Shown: positions 8,999-17,766 of the stretch, piece by piece | Layout: the number at the start of each line of letters is the position of its first letter | Position numbering within the stretch: the first letter of the stretch is position 1 | Notes under the pieces: generated by a model | What the model saw: only the letters and a program-made list of their open reading frames with translations | Database searches by the model: none | Told to the model about the DNA's origin: nothing | Program-made: the position numbers and the translations under genes | NCBI RefSeq assembly: GCF_900112025.1 | Contig: NZ_FOKL01000001.1 | Coordinates: forward strand, 484,762 to 548,761 | DNA length: 64,000 bases | Reading direction: 5' to 3' | Origin: Janthinobacterium sp. 344 | GTDB taxonomy: Bacteria; Pseudomonadota; Gammaproteobacteria; Burkholderiales; Burkholderiaceae_D

Positions 8999-9694
8999 TC
9001 AATTCTTGATGGTGCCGATCAGCACGGGTGCCGACCACAGGCTGCGGTTCGGCAATAAATACTGCTGCGCGCCGCCACGGCGTCGTACCAGGCCACCCAG
9101 TTCCTGCGTCGGCGCCACTTGGCTGACAAACACGTTGACGGGGCCCTTGGGCATGATTTGATACACATCATACAGCGGCGCTTCGCTCTTCAAGGGCAAG
9201 CCGAAGCAGTCGGCCAGGGTGGCGCAGCGGCCCGACGCCAGCTGCAACTGCGCGCTGGTGGTGAAATACGGCGAATACGGCGAGACACGCTGGCCATGCG
9301 GCACGATCTTCACCAGCGCGGCCGACATCGTCTGCAAGTCCGGCAAGGTACTGCCGGACGCCAGCTGCTCGACGGCGCGCGCATACACGGTGTCGGCGGA
9401 GGCGGCCGGGTCGGCGGCGCGCAATTCGCGCAGCAATTGCTGGCCCGGCGCGCTGTCGAGATAGGGATCGATCACTTCCCGCTGCACCCCTGCCGTCTTG
9501 AAGGTGCTGAGGTCGTTGATTTCGCGCGCATGCACGGCGCGCAGGGCGTCGAGGTCCTGCGGCGGCATGGCCGTGGACGCGGCGGCGATGGGAATCGGCA
9601 GCGGCACCGGCGTGGGGGCGTTGTCGGGCTGCGCCCAGGCACCGGGCGAAACGGCAAGCAAAAAGGCGGCGGCCAGCCGGCATAGTGTGCGCAT
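8999..9694 (-). CDS. Exported hypothetical protein, 231 residues
   Basis: No family recognised. A signal peptide is clear (MRTLCRLAAAFLLAVSPGAWA, cleavage after AWA), followed by a Pro-rich stretch and a soluble domain of ~185 residues with one Cys pair (GRCATLADCFGLPL). The start has AAGGAG seven bases upstream. It heads a two-gene unit with the 99-residue protein. It is probably periplasmic. There is no membrane segment after the signal peptide and no catalytic motif I can name. Confidence 0.7.
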   Translation of the reverse strand: MRTLCRLAAAFLLAVSPGAWAQPDNAPTPVPLPIPIAAASTAMPPQDLDALRAVHAREINDLSTFKTAGVQREVIDPYLDSAPGQQLLRELRAADPAASADTVYARAVEQLASGSTLPDLQTMSAALVKIVPHGQRVSPYSPYFTTSAQLQLASGRCATLADCFGLPLKSEAPLYDVYQIMPKGPVNVFVSQVAPTQELGGLVRRRGGAQQYLLPNRSLWSAPVLIGTIKN

Positions 9695-9830
9695 GCTGCA
9701 TCTCCTTGGAGGACAGGTTCAGGGGAGTATCCCCATCCGAATCTACAAGGAGCGCCAGTCACCGGGACGAGCTGCATCAAGGCCGGCGCACCCACCTGCC
9801 CCCACCTTCGATACAGCGCAAGCCAGGCGT

Positions 9831-9861
9831 AAAAAAACCGCCAGGGCTTGCGCGCTGGCGG
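9831..9861 (-). terminator. Rho-independent terminator of pnp
   Basis: On the minus strand CCGCCAG (9855-9861) pairs with CTGGCGG (9838-9844), with GC-rich pairing extending into the loop and seven T following (9831-9837). It starts 39 nt after the pnp stop. Confidence 0.9.
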
Positions 9862-9899
9862 TTTGTGGAGATGGCGGACCAAGCCGCCGTCAGGCGAAC

Positions 9900-12017
9900 T
9901 TAAGCGGCTGGCGCTTCGTTGCCTTCAGCAGCTTTCATCGACAGCTTCAGGCGGCCGCGGTCGTCCGTTTCCAGCACTTTGACGCGCACCAGCTGGCCTT
10001 CTTTCAGGTAGTCGGCCACGGCGTTGACGCGCTCGTTGGCGATCTGCGAGATGTGCAGCAGGCCATCCTTGCCTGGCATGACTTGCACGATGGCGCCGAA
10101 GTCCAGCAGTTTCAGCACGGTGCCTTCGTAGGTCTTGCCCACTTCGACGGAGGCCGTCAGTTCCTCGATGCGGCGCTTGGCTTCCTGGCCGGCAGCAGCA
10201 TCGACGGAAGCAATGGTGACCACGCCTTCGTCGCTGATGTCGATCTGGGTGCCCGTCTCTTCGGTCAGCGCGCGGATCACGGCGCCGCCCTTGCCGATCA
10301 CGTCACGGATTTTTTCCGGGTTGATCTTGATGGTGATCAGACGCGGTGCGAAATCGGACAGTTCGGTTTTGACGTGCGGCATGGCTTTTTGCATTTCGCC
10401 CAGGATGTGCTCGCGGCCTTCCTTGGCTTGCGCCAGCGCCACTTGCATGATTTCCTTGGTGATGCCCATGATCTTGATGTCCATCTGCAGCGCCGTGATA
10501 CCGTTGCGGGTACCGGCTACCTTGAAGTCCATGTCGCCCAGGTGATCTTCGTCACCCAGGATGTCGGACAGCACGGCAAACTTGCCGCCTTCCTTGATCA
10601 GGCCCATGGCGATACCGGCCACGTGCTCTTTCATCGGCACGCCGGCGTCCATCAGTGCCAGGCAGCCGCCGCAGACGGAAGCCATCGACGAGGAGCCGTT
10701 CGATTCCGTGATTTCCGATACCAGGCGCACCGAGTAGCTGAACTCTTCAGCGGCTGGCAGGGCGGCGATCAGCGCGCGCTTGGCCAGGCGGCCGTGGCCG
10801 ATTTCGCGGCGCTTTGGCGTACCGACACGGCCCGTTTCGCCGGTGGCGAACGGAGGCATGTTGTAATGCAGCATGAACGAATCGGTGAACTCGCCCATCA
10901 GTGCATCGATCTTCTGGCTGTCGCGGGCGGTGCCCAGGGTAGCGACGACCAGCGCCTGCGTTTCGCCGCGCGTAAACAGGGCCGAACCGTGGGTGCGTGG
11001 CAGCACGCTGGTGCGGATCGAGATCGGACGCACGGTGCGCGTGTCGCGGCCGTCGATGCGTGGCTCGCCGTCCAGGATCTGCGTACGCACGATCTTGGCT
11101 TCGATGTCGAACAGGATGTTGTTCACTTCAGCGCTGTCGATGGACGCGCCGCCGGCGGCAGCCGCTTCAGCCGTCAGGTCGGCGATCACTTCCGACGTCG
11201 CCGCCTTCAGCTTGGCCGTACGCTCTTGCTTGTCCTTGGTTTGATACGCATCATTGATCTTGGCGTTGGCGAAATGCGCGACGCGGGCGATCAGTGCTTC
11301 GTTTTTCGGCGCAGGCGCCCATTCCACTTCCGGCTTGCCGCCGTCGCGCACCAGGTCGTGAATCGCGTCGATGACGACTTTCATCTGGTCGTGGCCGAAG
11401 ACCACGGCGCCCAGCATGACTTCTTCGGACAGCTGTTTCGCTTCCGATTCGACCATCAGCACGGCCGTTTCGGTACCGGCGACCACCAGGTCCATTTCCG
11501 ACGTTTTCAGTTGCTGCACGGTCGGGTTCAGGATGTACTGGCCGTTGGCGTAACCGACGCGCGCGGCGCCGATCGGGCCGTTGAAAGGCACGCCCGATAC
11601 GCACAGGGCAGCCGATGCGCCGATCATGGCGGCGATGTCCGGATCGATTTCAGGATTGACCGACAGCACGTGAATGATGACTTGCACTTCATTCAGGTAG
11701 CCTTCCGGGAACAATGGACGGATAGGACGGTCGATCAAACGGGAAGTCAGTGTTTCTTTTTCGGAAGGACGGCCTTCGCGCTTGAAAAAACCGCCCGGGA
11801 TTTTACCGGCAGCATAGGTTTTCTCGACATAATCAACCGTCAAAGGGAAGAAATCCTGGCCTGGCTTGGCATCTTTGCGTGCCACCACCGTTGCCAGAAC
11901 GACGGTATCTTCGATCGACACCAGCACTGCGCCGGATGCCTGACGTGCGATTTCGCCGGTTTCCAGGGTCACTTGATGTTGACCGTACTGGAAGGTTTTC
12001 GTAACTTTGTTAAACAT
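9900..12017 (-). CDS. pnp: Polyribonucleotide nucleotidyltransferase (PNPase)
   Basis: A 705-residue phosphorolytic 3'-5' exoribonuclease, a core part of the RNA degradosome. Two RNase PH-like halves are visible: first [27 protein letters not shown], then [22 protein letters not shown] with [14 protein letters not shown]. The second half includes the [19 protein letters not shown] stretch with catalytic acidic residues. A KH domain follows ([20 protein letters not shown]), then an S1 domain ([33 protein letters not shown]). It lies downstream of rpsO, separated by the rpsO terminator, as in E. coli where read-through and a second promoter feed pnp. Length is normal. Confidence 0.98.
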   Translation of the reverse strand: MFNKVTKTFQYGQHQVTLETGEIARQASGAVLVSIEDTVVLATVVARKDAKPGQDFFPLTVDYVEKTYAAGKIPGGFFKREGRPSEKETLTSRLIDRPIRPLFPEGYLNEVQVIIHVLSVNPEIDPDIAAMIGASAALCVSGVPFNGPIGAARVGYANGQYILNPTVQQLKTSEMDLVVAGTETAVLMVESEAKQLSEEVMLGAVVFGHDQMKVVIDAIHDLVRDGGKPEVEWAPAPKNEALIARVAHFANAKINDAYQTKDKQERTAKLKAATSEVIADLTAEAAAAGGASIDSAEVNNILFDIEAKIVRTQILDGEPRIDGRDTRTVRPISIRTSVLPRTHGSALFTRGETQALVVATLGTARDSQKIDALMGEFTDSFMLHYNMPPFATGETGRVGTPKRREIGHGRLAKRALIAALPAAEEFSYSVRLVSEITESNGSSSMASVCGGCLALMDAGVPMKEHVAGIAMGLIKEGGKFAVLSDILGDEDHLGDMDFKVAGTRNGITALQMDIKIMGITKEIMQVALAQAKEGREHILGEMQKAMPHVKTELSDFAPRLITIKINPEKIRDVIGKGGAVIRALTEETGTQIDISDEGVVTIASVDAAAGQEAKRRIEELTASVEVGKTYEGTVLKLLDFGAIVQVMPGKDGLLHISQIANERVNAVADYLKEGQLVRVKVLETDDRGRLKLSMKAAEGNEAPAA

Positions 12018-12187
12018 GGGGTATCCCTTTTCTAATTGCCGACAGATTTTCAGGGGCTGTCGTTCACCTCACCACAGGCGGCGTAAAAATGCTGCCTTTA
12101 CTTGTTACCACCTTTGCTACATTGCTGCTAAAACATGATATCGGCAAGAGAATACTGTACTTACCGACATAAATCCGGAATTCAAAT

Positions 12188-12224
12188 GACAAAATGCCCG
12201 CGTCAGCGAACTGGCGCAGGCATT
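12188..12224 (-). terminator. rpsO terminator with UUCG loop
   Basis: On the minus strand AATGCC (12219-12224) pairs with GGCATT (12193-12198). Inside, GCG pairs with CGC and CAG-TTCG-CTG caps the stem with a stable UUCG tetraloop; the transcript then runs TTTTGT. It lies 26 nt after the rpsO stop, so it should partly separate rpsO from pnp. Confidence 0.85.
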
Positions 12225-12250
12225 TCTGTATAAACCTTGTACGGCAAAAA

Positions 12251-12520
12251 TTACTTGCGCAGACCAAGTTTAGCGATCAGGTCGCGATAACGGGTAGCGT
12301 CTTTAGCCTTCAGGTAGGACAACAGGCTCTTACGACGGTTGACCATCATGATCAGGCCGCGGCGGGAGTGGTGATCTTTCGAGTGGGCTTTGAAGTGGCC
12401 GTTCAGTTCGTTGATACGAGCCGTCAGCAGTGCAACTTGCACTTCAGGGGAGCCGGTGTCGTTTTGACCACGAGCGTTGTCCGCGATGATAGCGGCTTTG
12501 TTGATGTTTTCTACTGTCAT
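12251..12520 (-). CDS. rpsO: 30S ribosomal protein S15
   Basis: An 89-residue primary 16S rRNA-binding protein of the small-subunit platform. Family landmarks are [50 protein letters not shown] and the C-terminal [12 protein letters not shown]. The start at 12520 follows AAAGG at a normal distance and gives exactly the standard length; the frame is open further upstream but without homology. It forms the conserved rpsO-pnp pair with the gene to its left. Confidence 0.98.
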   Translation of the reverse strand: MTVENINKAAIIADNARGQNDTGSPEVQVALLTARINELNGHFKAHSKDHHSRRGLIMMVNRRKSLLSYLKAKDATRYRDLIAKLGLRK

Positions 12521-12617
12521 GATAAACCTTTCACATGCGGTGCACAGAGTCTGAACCCTATCCACCGTGAACTACGATTATTAAAAGACTGGCCTAGTGC
12601 TGCCAACCAGACGCGCA

Positions 12618-12646
12618 AGTATATCGGAAAAATGCCCGCCTGTATC
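12618..12646 (-). promoter_or_regulatory. Candidate sigma-70 promoter of rpsO
   Basis: On the minus strand a near-perfect -10 box TATACT (12618-12623) lies 17 nt after GATACA (12641-12646), a half-matching -35. Transcription would start about 90 nt before the rpsO ATG, leaving room for a leader. Confidence 0.55.
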
Positions 12647-12706
12647 CTGCCGTGCGGCCTTTTCTCGGTGCATGATAGGATTTTCCTGCATTTCAGGAGC
12701 ACAAAC

Positions 12707-13204
12707 ATGAAAAATATACTCAAATTAGCAACACCGATGCTGTTTGCCGCGCTGGCCGGCTGCGCCAGCTGGAACGTCCCGCCGCCGCAGCCGGGCGAAC
12801 CGCGCGCCGCCGTGGAGGCGCGCCTGGGCCGGCCGACGAATGTCTACCAGTTGCCCACGGGCCCCGAACTGGAATACGCCACGGGCCCATATGGCCAGGC
12901 CACCTACATGGCCCGCTTCGGCCCCGACGACAAGCTGATTTCCTATGAGCAAGTCCTCGACACGGCAGGCTTCGCCCGGGTCAAGGTCGGCGTTTCAACC
13001 GAGCAGGACGTCCTGCACTTGTTGGGCAGGCCGACGGAAACCTCGTATCTGTCGATCCCGAAACTGCACGTCTGGTCCTACCGCTACAAGGAATCGGGCG
13101 TGTGGGATTCCATGATGCACGTGCACTTCGACCAGGACGGCATCGTGCGCATGATGATGAACGGGCCCGATCCTGCCAAAGAAGAGCGCCGCTTCTTCTG
13201 GTAA
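12707..13204 (+). CDS. Outer-membrane lipoprotein, SmpA/OmlA (BamE)-like
   Basis: A 165-residue lipoprotein. The signal sequence MKNILKLATPMLFAALAGC ends in a lipobox (LAGC, lipidated Cys19). The mature part contains two copies of a BamE-like pattern: PGEPRAAVEARLGRPTNVYQLPTG with GQATYMARFGPDDKLISYEQVL, and VGVSTEQDVLHLLGRPTETSYL with HVHFDQDGIVRMMM. AGGAG precedes the ATG by eight bases. BamE itself is shorter (~110-130 residues), so this is a two-repeat relative rather than a certain BamE. It is convergent with leuA, and one hairpin repeat lies between them. Confidence 0.83.
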   Translation: MKNILKLATPMLFAALAGCASWNVPPPQPGEPRAAVEARLGRPTNVYQLPTGPELEYATGPYGQATYMARFGPDDKLISYEQVLDTAGFARVKVGVSTEQDVLHLLGRPTETSYLSIPKLHVWSYRYKESGVWDSMMHVHFDQDGIVRMMMNGPDPAKEERRFFW

Positions 13205-13222
13205 GACATTACTGGCGCAACA

Positions 13223-13340
13223 ACGCCTGATAAAACCGTAGCGAGCGGAAGAGAGAGGTGGCCAAGAAGCGCAACCGTACTCTAGTACGGTGAGCATCGC
13301 AGGCCACCTATACCGACGCGTAGTAGGTTGAATCAGGCGT
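13223..13340 (-). repeat. Dispersed intergenic hairpin element, copy A (after leuA)
   Basis: Outer arms ACGCCTGAT (13223-13231) and ATCAGGCGT (13332-13340) pair perfectly. Inside are AGGTGGCC/GGCCACCT and, innermost, ACCGTAC-TCTA-GTACGGT. The core (AACCGTAGCGAGCGG on one side, ACGCGTAGTAGGTT on the other) recurs in the elements at 30751-30872 and 32273-32392. The element begins 3 nt after the leuA stop. It has no coding potential and no poly-T tail. Confidence 0.85.
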
Positions 13341-13343
13341 CCT

Positions 13344-14891
13344 TCACTCAGGTTGCGGGTCGATGCGCTCATCCTTCGCGTGTAATTTGTTGAGCGCCGA
13401 CAAATACGCCTTGGCCGAGGCGACGATGATGTCCGGGTCGGCGCCCACGCCGTTGACGATGCGTCCGTCGCGCGACAGGCGCATCGTCACTTCGCCCTGC
13501 GACTGCGTGCCCGTGCTGATGGCGTTGACGGAGAACAAGACCAGCTCCGCGCCGCTGGCGGCCGCGCTTTCGATGGCGTTGACGGTGGCGTCGACGGGGC
13601 CGTCGCCCTCCCCCACACAGCTGCGCTGTTCGCCGCCGACGAGAAACTCCACGCGGGCGCGCGGCACGGCGCCCGTCGTCGATTGCTGCGTCAGCGAAAT
13701 GAAACGGTAGTGCTCACTCTCCTGCGCCTGCTGTTCCTCGCTGACGAGAGCCATGATGTCTTCGTCGAAAATCTCGGATTTCCGGTCCGCCAGCTCCTTG
13801 AAGCGGAGAAAAGCCGCGTTGACTTCCGCCTCGGAGTCGAGCGCGATGCCCAGCTCCTGCAGGCGCTGCTTGAAGGCGTTGCGGCCCGACAGTTTTCCCA
13901 GCACGATCTTGTTGGCCGTCCAGCCCACGTCCTCGGCGCGCATGATTTCATACGTCTCGCGCGCCTTTAAGATGCCGTCCTGGTGGATGCCGGGCGCGTG
14001 CGCAAAGGCGTTCGCGCCCACGACGGCCTTGTTCGGCTGCACGGCAAAGCCCGTGATCTGCGACACCATCTTGGATGCCGCCACGATTTGCGTTGTATCG
14101 ATGCCCACCGTCAGGTTGTAGTAGGCGGCGCGCGTGCGCAGCGCCATCACCACTTCTTCCAGCGCCGTATTGCCGGCCCGCTCGCCCAGGCCATTGACCG
14201 TGCACTCGATCTGCCGCGCGCCGCCGATCATGACGCCGGCCAGCGAATTGGCCACGGCCAGGCCCAGGTCGTTATGGCAATGAACAGACCAGATGGCCTT
14301 ATCGGAATTCGGTATGCGTTCGCGCAAGCGCTTGATGGTCGCGCCGAAGATCTCGGGCACGGCATAGCCCACCGTATCGGGGAAGTTGATGGTGGTGGCG
14401 CCCTCGGCGATCACGCCCTCCAGCACGCGGCAGAGGAAATCCTCGTCGGAGCGGCTGCCGTCCTCAGGGCTGAATTCGATGTCGTCCGTAAACTGGCGCG
14501 CGTAGCGCACGGCGTTTTGCGCCTGTAATAACACTTGCTCGGGCGTCATGCGCAGCTTCATCTGCATGTGCAGCGGCGACGTGGCGATGAAGGTGTGGAT
14601 GCGCTTGCGTTCGGCCGGCGCCAGCGCTTCGGCGGCGCGGGCGATGTCACGGTCGTTGGCGCGCGACAGCGAGCAGATGGTCGATTCGCGCACGGCGCCG
14701 GCAATCGCCCGGATCGACTCGAAGTCGCCTTGCGAGGCGGCCGCGAAGCCCGCCTCGATCACGTCGACCTTCATGCGCTCGAGCTGCCTGGCGATGCGCA
14801 GCTTTTCCTCGCGCGTCATGGACGCGCCCGGCGATTGCTCGCCGTCGCGCAAGGTGGTGTCAAAAATGATGAGCCGGTTACTGGTATGCAT
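13344..14891 (-). CDS. leuA: 2-isopropylmalate synthase
   Basis: A 515-residue enzyme condensing acetyl-CoA with 2-oxoisovalerate, the first committed step of leucine synthesis. The metal-dependent TIM barrel shows [14 protein letters not shown] (residues 9-22), [30 protein letters not shown] and [19 protein letters not shown]. The C-terminal LeuA allosteric domain, which binds leucine, covers roughly residues 385-515 ([29 protein letters not shown]). Substrate comes from the ilv pathway encoded at 19.7-23.1 kb. The gene ends within 3 nt of hairpin element A. Length and motifs are normal for the long-form enzyme. Confidence 0.97.
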   Translation of the reverse strand: MHTSNRLIIFDTTLRDGEQSPGASMTREEKLRIARQLERMKVDVIEAGFAAASQGDFESIRAIAGAVRESTICSLSRANDRDIARAAEALAPAERKRIHTFIATSPLHMQMKLRMTPEQVLLQAQNAVRYARQFTDDIEFSPEDGSRSDEDFLCRVLEGVIAEGATTINFPDTVGYAVPEIFGATIKRLRERIPNSDKAIWSVHCHNDLGLAVANSLAGVMIGGARQIECTVNGLGERAGNTALEEVVMALRTRAAYYNLTVGIDTTQIVAASKMVSQITGFAVQPNKAVVGANAFAHAPGIHQDGILKARETYEIMRAEDVGWTANKIVLGKLSGRNAFKQRLQELGIALDSEAEVNAAFLRFKELADRKSEIFDEDIMALVSEEQQAQESEHYRFISLTQQSTTGAVPRARVEFLVGGEQRSCVGEGDGPVDATVNAIESAAASGAELVLFSVNAISTGTQSQGEVTMRLSRDGRIVNGVGADPDIIVASAKAYLSALNKLHAKDERIDPQPE

Positions 14892-14939
14892 GGCTGCTCC
14901 TCGCTGATGGAAAGAAGTGGCTACCGGCCCAGGGTATCG

Positions 14940-15791
14940 TCAGTGCTCCGGGTCCGTCTGGATGATGCTGACCGGCTTGCCCTTCGCCATGCGCCAGAAG
15001 AACACGGCATAGCCGGACAAGCCATAGGCGACGAAAATCGGGAACAGCACTTTCGGCGGGTCGATGGAAATGAGCGCGAAGAACAGTGCCAGCAGGAACA
15101 CCACGATGAAGGGCACGGACTTGCGGAAGTTCACATCCTTGAAGCTGTAGAACGGCACGTTGGTGACCATGGTCAGGCCGGCGAACAGGGCGATCGTCCA
15201 CGAGACCCAGGCCAGCTGGTTGCCGGCGAATTCCAGGTCGTTCATGAGCAGGATGAAGCCGGCCACCATGGCCGCCGCAGCCGGGCTGGGCAAGCCCTGG
15301 AAGAAACGCTTGTCGACCACCTGGATATTCGTGTTGAAGCGCGCCAGGCGCAGCGCGGCGCCGGCGCAATACACGAAGGCGGCCAGCCAGCCCAGCTTGC
15401 CCATGCCGCGCAGCGACCATTCGTAGATCACCAGCGCCGGCGCGGCGCCAAAGGACACCATGTCGGACAGGCTGTCGTACTGGGCGCCAAATTCGCTCTG
15501 CGTGTTCGTCAGGCGCGCGATGCGGCCATCGAGGCCGTCGAGAATCATGGCGATGAAGATGGCCCAGGCCGCATGTTCGAATTTCTGGTTCATGGCCATG
15601 ACGATGGCGTAGAAACCGCAGAACAGGGCCGCCGTCGTGAAAGCATTCGGCAACAGATAGATGCCGCGGCGGCGCAAGGTTTTCTTGCCCGCGCCGTCGG
15701 CGACCGGCTGGCGCACGAATTTGCTGAAGCGCGAAGCCTTGGAGGTTGCGGGAGTGCCGTTCTTGCCTCTACGACGGGGGAAGTTTGCCAT
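14940..15791 (-). CDS. pssA: CDP-diacylglycerol--serine O-phosphatidyltransferase
   Basis: A 283-residue integral membrane enzyme making phosphatidylserine, precursor of phosphatidylethanolamine. The CDP-alcohol phosphotransferase motif is exact: D88-G89-x2-A92-R93-x8-G102-x3-D106-x3-D110. Several transmembrane helices follow (LGWLAAFVYCAGAALRLA, WTIALFAGLTMVTNVPF, FIVVFLLALFFALISI). A basic N-terminal extension of about 40 residues precedes the first helix. It lies just upstream of leuA on the same strand with 48 nt between them, an arrangement I recall from other Burkholderiales. Confidence 0.95.
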   Translation of the reverse strand: MANFPRRRGKNGTPATSKASRFSKFVRQPVADGAGKKTLRRRGIYLLPNAFTTAALFCGFYAIVMAMNQKFEHAAWAIFIAMILDGLDGRIARLTNTQSEFGAQYDSLSDMVSFGAAPALVIYEWSLRGMGKLGWLAAFVYCAGAALRLARFNTNIQVVDKRFFQGLPSPAAAAMVAGFILLMNDLEFAGNQLAWVSWTIALFAGLTMVTNVPFYSFKDVNFRKSVPFIVVFLLALFFALISIDPPKVLFPIFVAYGLSGYAVFFWRMAKGKPVSIIQTDPEH

Positions 15792-15947
15792 GTTGTTCCA
15801 TTTCTTGTGTACTGCAGGGGATTCGGTGCCAGATGGCAGGCGGCTTGGTCAAACACACACACCTGCCGATGTTGCCATTATAGAGGAGCCGCCGCCAAAG
15901 AAAAGCGCGGCGGCGTCAAGCCGGCAATATTGACACCAATACTAACC

Positions 15948-16703
15948 TTATTTGAACTTGACCTTGGCCACCAAGCCCATGTTCAAGGTGGTTTCGCCCG
16001 GTTCGAAGCTCGGTTCGGCCACCTGGCTGCCGCCATAGGCCATGGCATCGGCGCTCATGTTGCGCGCACCGGTCACGTTGACGCGCTGCGCGTAGTTGCC
16101 GGAACCTTCGAAGTCGATGGTATCGATCACCGCATCGCTGACCTTGCGGCCCATGGCGCCGGCGATGGCCGCCACGCGCTCGTTCAGGTTCTGGTACGCG
16201 GCGGCGATGCGCTGGTCATCGAGCTTGCGCACGGTGGCCGGCGCCAGGCTGAAATTCAAGCGGTTCAGGGTCAGCACGCCTTGCGCGGCGGACACTGTTT
16301 TCGGCAGGGCCGCCAGGTTGGTCGTCGTCACCTGCAGATACTGGCCGACCCTCCAGCCCGTGGCGACGCGCGGCTTGGCGGCTACGCCGGGCGGCAGGGG
16401 CGCCGTTTCCGGGTACACGGCATACGTGTAGTAGCCCTGGGTTTTCAGCACGGCTTGGGGATCGGCCTTCTTGACGATGGCCACGCCCTGGTTCATCTTC
16501 TGGTTCACGCGCGAGGCGGCAGCGGCCTTGTCCTTGTCCTGCTCCTCGATGGCCAGGGTGACGGTGACCTGGTCGTTCGCATGCACCACTTCACCGTTGG
16601 CCGGCACGACCACCAGGGTGCCGGAAGTTGGCAGGCTTTGCGCCTGGGCGGACAGGGCAACGGTGGCGACGGCCGCGGCCAGCATCGATTTCATGACTGT
16701 CAT
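15948..16703 (-). CDS. Periplasmic SIMPL-domain protein (paralogue 1)
   Basis: A 251-residue exported protein of the SIMPL (DUF541, BP26/OMP28-like) family. A signal peptide (MTVMKSMLAAAVATVALSAQAQ) is followed by the family pattern: GTLVVVPANGEVVHANDQVTVTLAIEEQDKDKAAAASRVNQKMNQG, a central GYYTYAVYPE-WRVGQYLQVTT segment, and LDDQRIAAAYQNLNERVAAIA. AGGAG lies six bases before the ATG. It is about 75 % identical by eye to the gene at 16803-17558, so the two arose by tandem duplication. Family members have been linked to oxidative-stress tolerance and ring-shaped assemblies, but no specific role can be read here. Confidence 0.85.
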   Translation of the reverse strand: MTVMKSMLAAAVATVALSAQAQSLPTSGTLVVVPANGEVVHANDQVTVTLAIEEQDKDKAAAASRVNQKMNQGVAIVKKADPQAVLKTQGYYTYAVYPETAPLPPGVAAKPRVATGWRVGQYLQVTTTNLAALPKTVSAAQGVLTLNRLNFSLAPATVRKLDDQRIAAAYQNLNERVAAIAGAMGRKVSDAVIDTIDFEGSGNYAQRVNVTGARNMSADAMAYGGSQVAEPSFEPGETTLNMGLVAKVKFK

Positions 16704-16727
16704 GGATTTCTCCTGGAAAATAATCGG

Positions 16728-16760
16728 GTAAAAACAAGCATGGGGCCAACAAGCCCCATG
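16728..16760 (-). terminator. Hairpin with T-rich tail between the SIMPL paralogues
   Basis: On the minus strand CATGGGGC and GCCCCATG (16753-16760 and 16739-16746) form an 8-bp stem with a 6-nt loop, followed by CTTGTTTTT. It lies 42 nt after the stop of the upstream paralogue and 25 nt before the start of the downstream one, so it may terminate or attenuate transcription between them. Confidence 0.65.
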
Positions 16761-16802
16761 ATTTAAAACATGCTAATGCGGGAATTTCCCACGCAAGTGC
16801 AC

Positions 16803-17558
16803 TTACTTGAACTTGACCTTGCCGACGACGCGCATGTCGAGCGTGGTTTCGCCTGGTTCGAAGCTCGGTTCGGCGACGGCGCTGTCGTCGGCCATCTTGG
16901 CGCTGCGCATCATCATCGGTGCGGCGGCAGGACGGCTTTCGTTGGCGTAATTGCCGGAACCTTCGAAGTCCACCGTATCGAGCACGGCGTCGGCCACATT
17001 GCGGCCCATGGCCTTGGCAATGGCGGCCACGCGCTCGTTCAGGTTCTTATACGTGGCGGCGATGCGCTGGTCGTCCAGCACGCGGATGGTTTCCGGCTTC
17101 AGGCCGAAATTCAAGCCATTCAGGGTCAGCACGCCTTGCGCCGCGGAGACGGTCTTTGGCAGGGCCGCCAGGTTGGCCGTCGTCACTTCCAGGTACTGGC
17201 CAACACGCCAGGCCGTTGGCAAACGCGGCTTGGCCACGGCGCCGGCAGGCAATGGGCGCTCTTCCGGATACACGGGATAGGTGTAGTAACCGTACGATTT
17301 CAGTGCCGCCGACGGGTCGGCCTGCTTGACGATGGCGATACCCTTGTTCATCTTCTGGTTGACGCGCGAGGCGGCGGCAGCCTTGTCCTTGTCCTGCTCT
17401 TCGACGGCCAGGGTGGCAACGACCTGGTCGTTGGCATGCTTGACTTCGCCATATGCGGGTACGACCACCAGGGTGCCGGAAGTCGGCAAGGTTTGAGCTT
17501 GTGCGCTCAAGGCAACGGTAGCTGCGGCAGCAACAAGTACGGATTTCATCACGGTCAT
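16803..17558 (-). CDS. Periplasmic SIMPL-domain protein (paralogue 2)
   Basis: A 251-residue paralogue of the downstream gene with the same layout: signal peptide MTVMKSVLVAAAATVALSAQAQ, the EEQDKDKAAAASRVNQKMN motif and LNERVAAIAKAMGR. The copies diverge most near the C-terminus, where this one has a Met/Ala-rich insert (SRPAAAPMMMRSAKMADD) before the shared VAEPSFEPGETTLDM ending. AGGAG is seven bases upstream of the ATG. It is the first gene of the pair; the AT-rich segment at 17640-17760 is the likely promoter area. Duplication followed by local divergence suggests partly separate roles. Confidence 0.85.
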   Translation of the reverse strand: MTVMKSVLVAAAATVALSAQAQTLPTSGTLVVVPAYGEVKHANDQVVATLAVEEQDKDKAAAASRVNQKMNKGIAIVKQADPSAALKSYGYYTYPVYPEERPLPAGAVAKPRLPTAWRVGQYLEVTTANLAALPKTVSAAQGVLTLNGLNFGLKPETIRVLDDQRIAATYKNLNERVAAIAKAMGRNVADAVLDTVDFEGSGNYANESRPAAAPMMMRSAKMADDSAVAEPSFEPGETTLDMRVVGKVKFK

Positions 17559-17734
17559 GGGGGTACTCCTAGGTGGTTAAAGTGGCTGACAATCAGGAAC
17601 GGGGCAGTGCGTGCCGCCCCGTTTCGCTTGAGAAACTTGTCAAACTGTGTAGATTCTAACGCCTCAAAAATTCCCGTGGCGCAAATTAACAAATCGTCAC
17701 AAAATGCGCCGCCCGGTCACATCTGCTCACATTT

Positions 17735-17760
17735 AAATAACAACGTTATTTTATATAACG
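17735..17760. promoter_or_regulatory. Overlapping AT-rich palindromes, possible operator
   Basis: Two inverted repeats share sequence: AAATAAC-AAC-GTTATTT (17735-17751) and CGTTAT-TTTAT-ATAACG (17744-17760). They stand out in a GC-rich setting between the MFS gene stop and the SIMPL operon start. They could be a regulator site for the SIMPL genes or a weak bidirectional terminator; no T-tract decides it. Confidence 0.4.
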
Positions 17761-17766
17761 ACGCTA

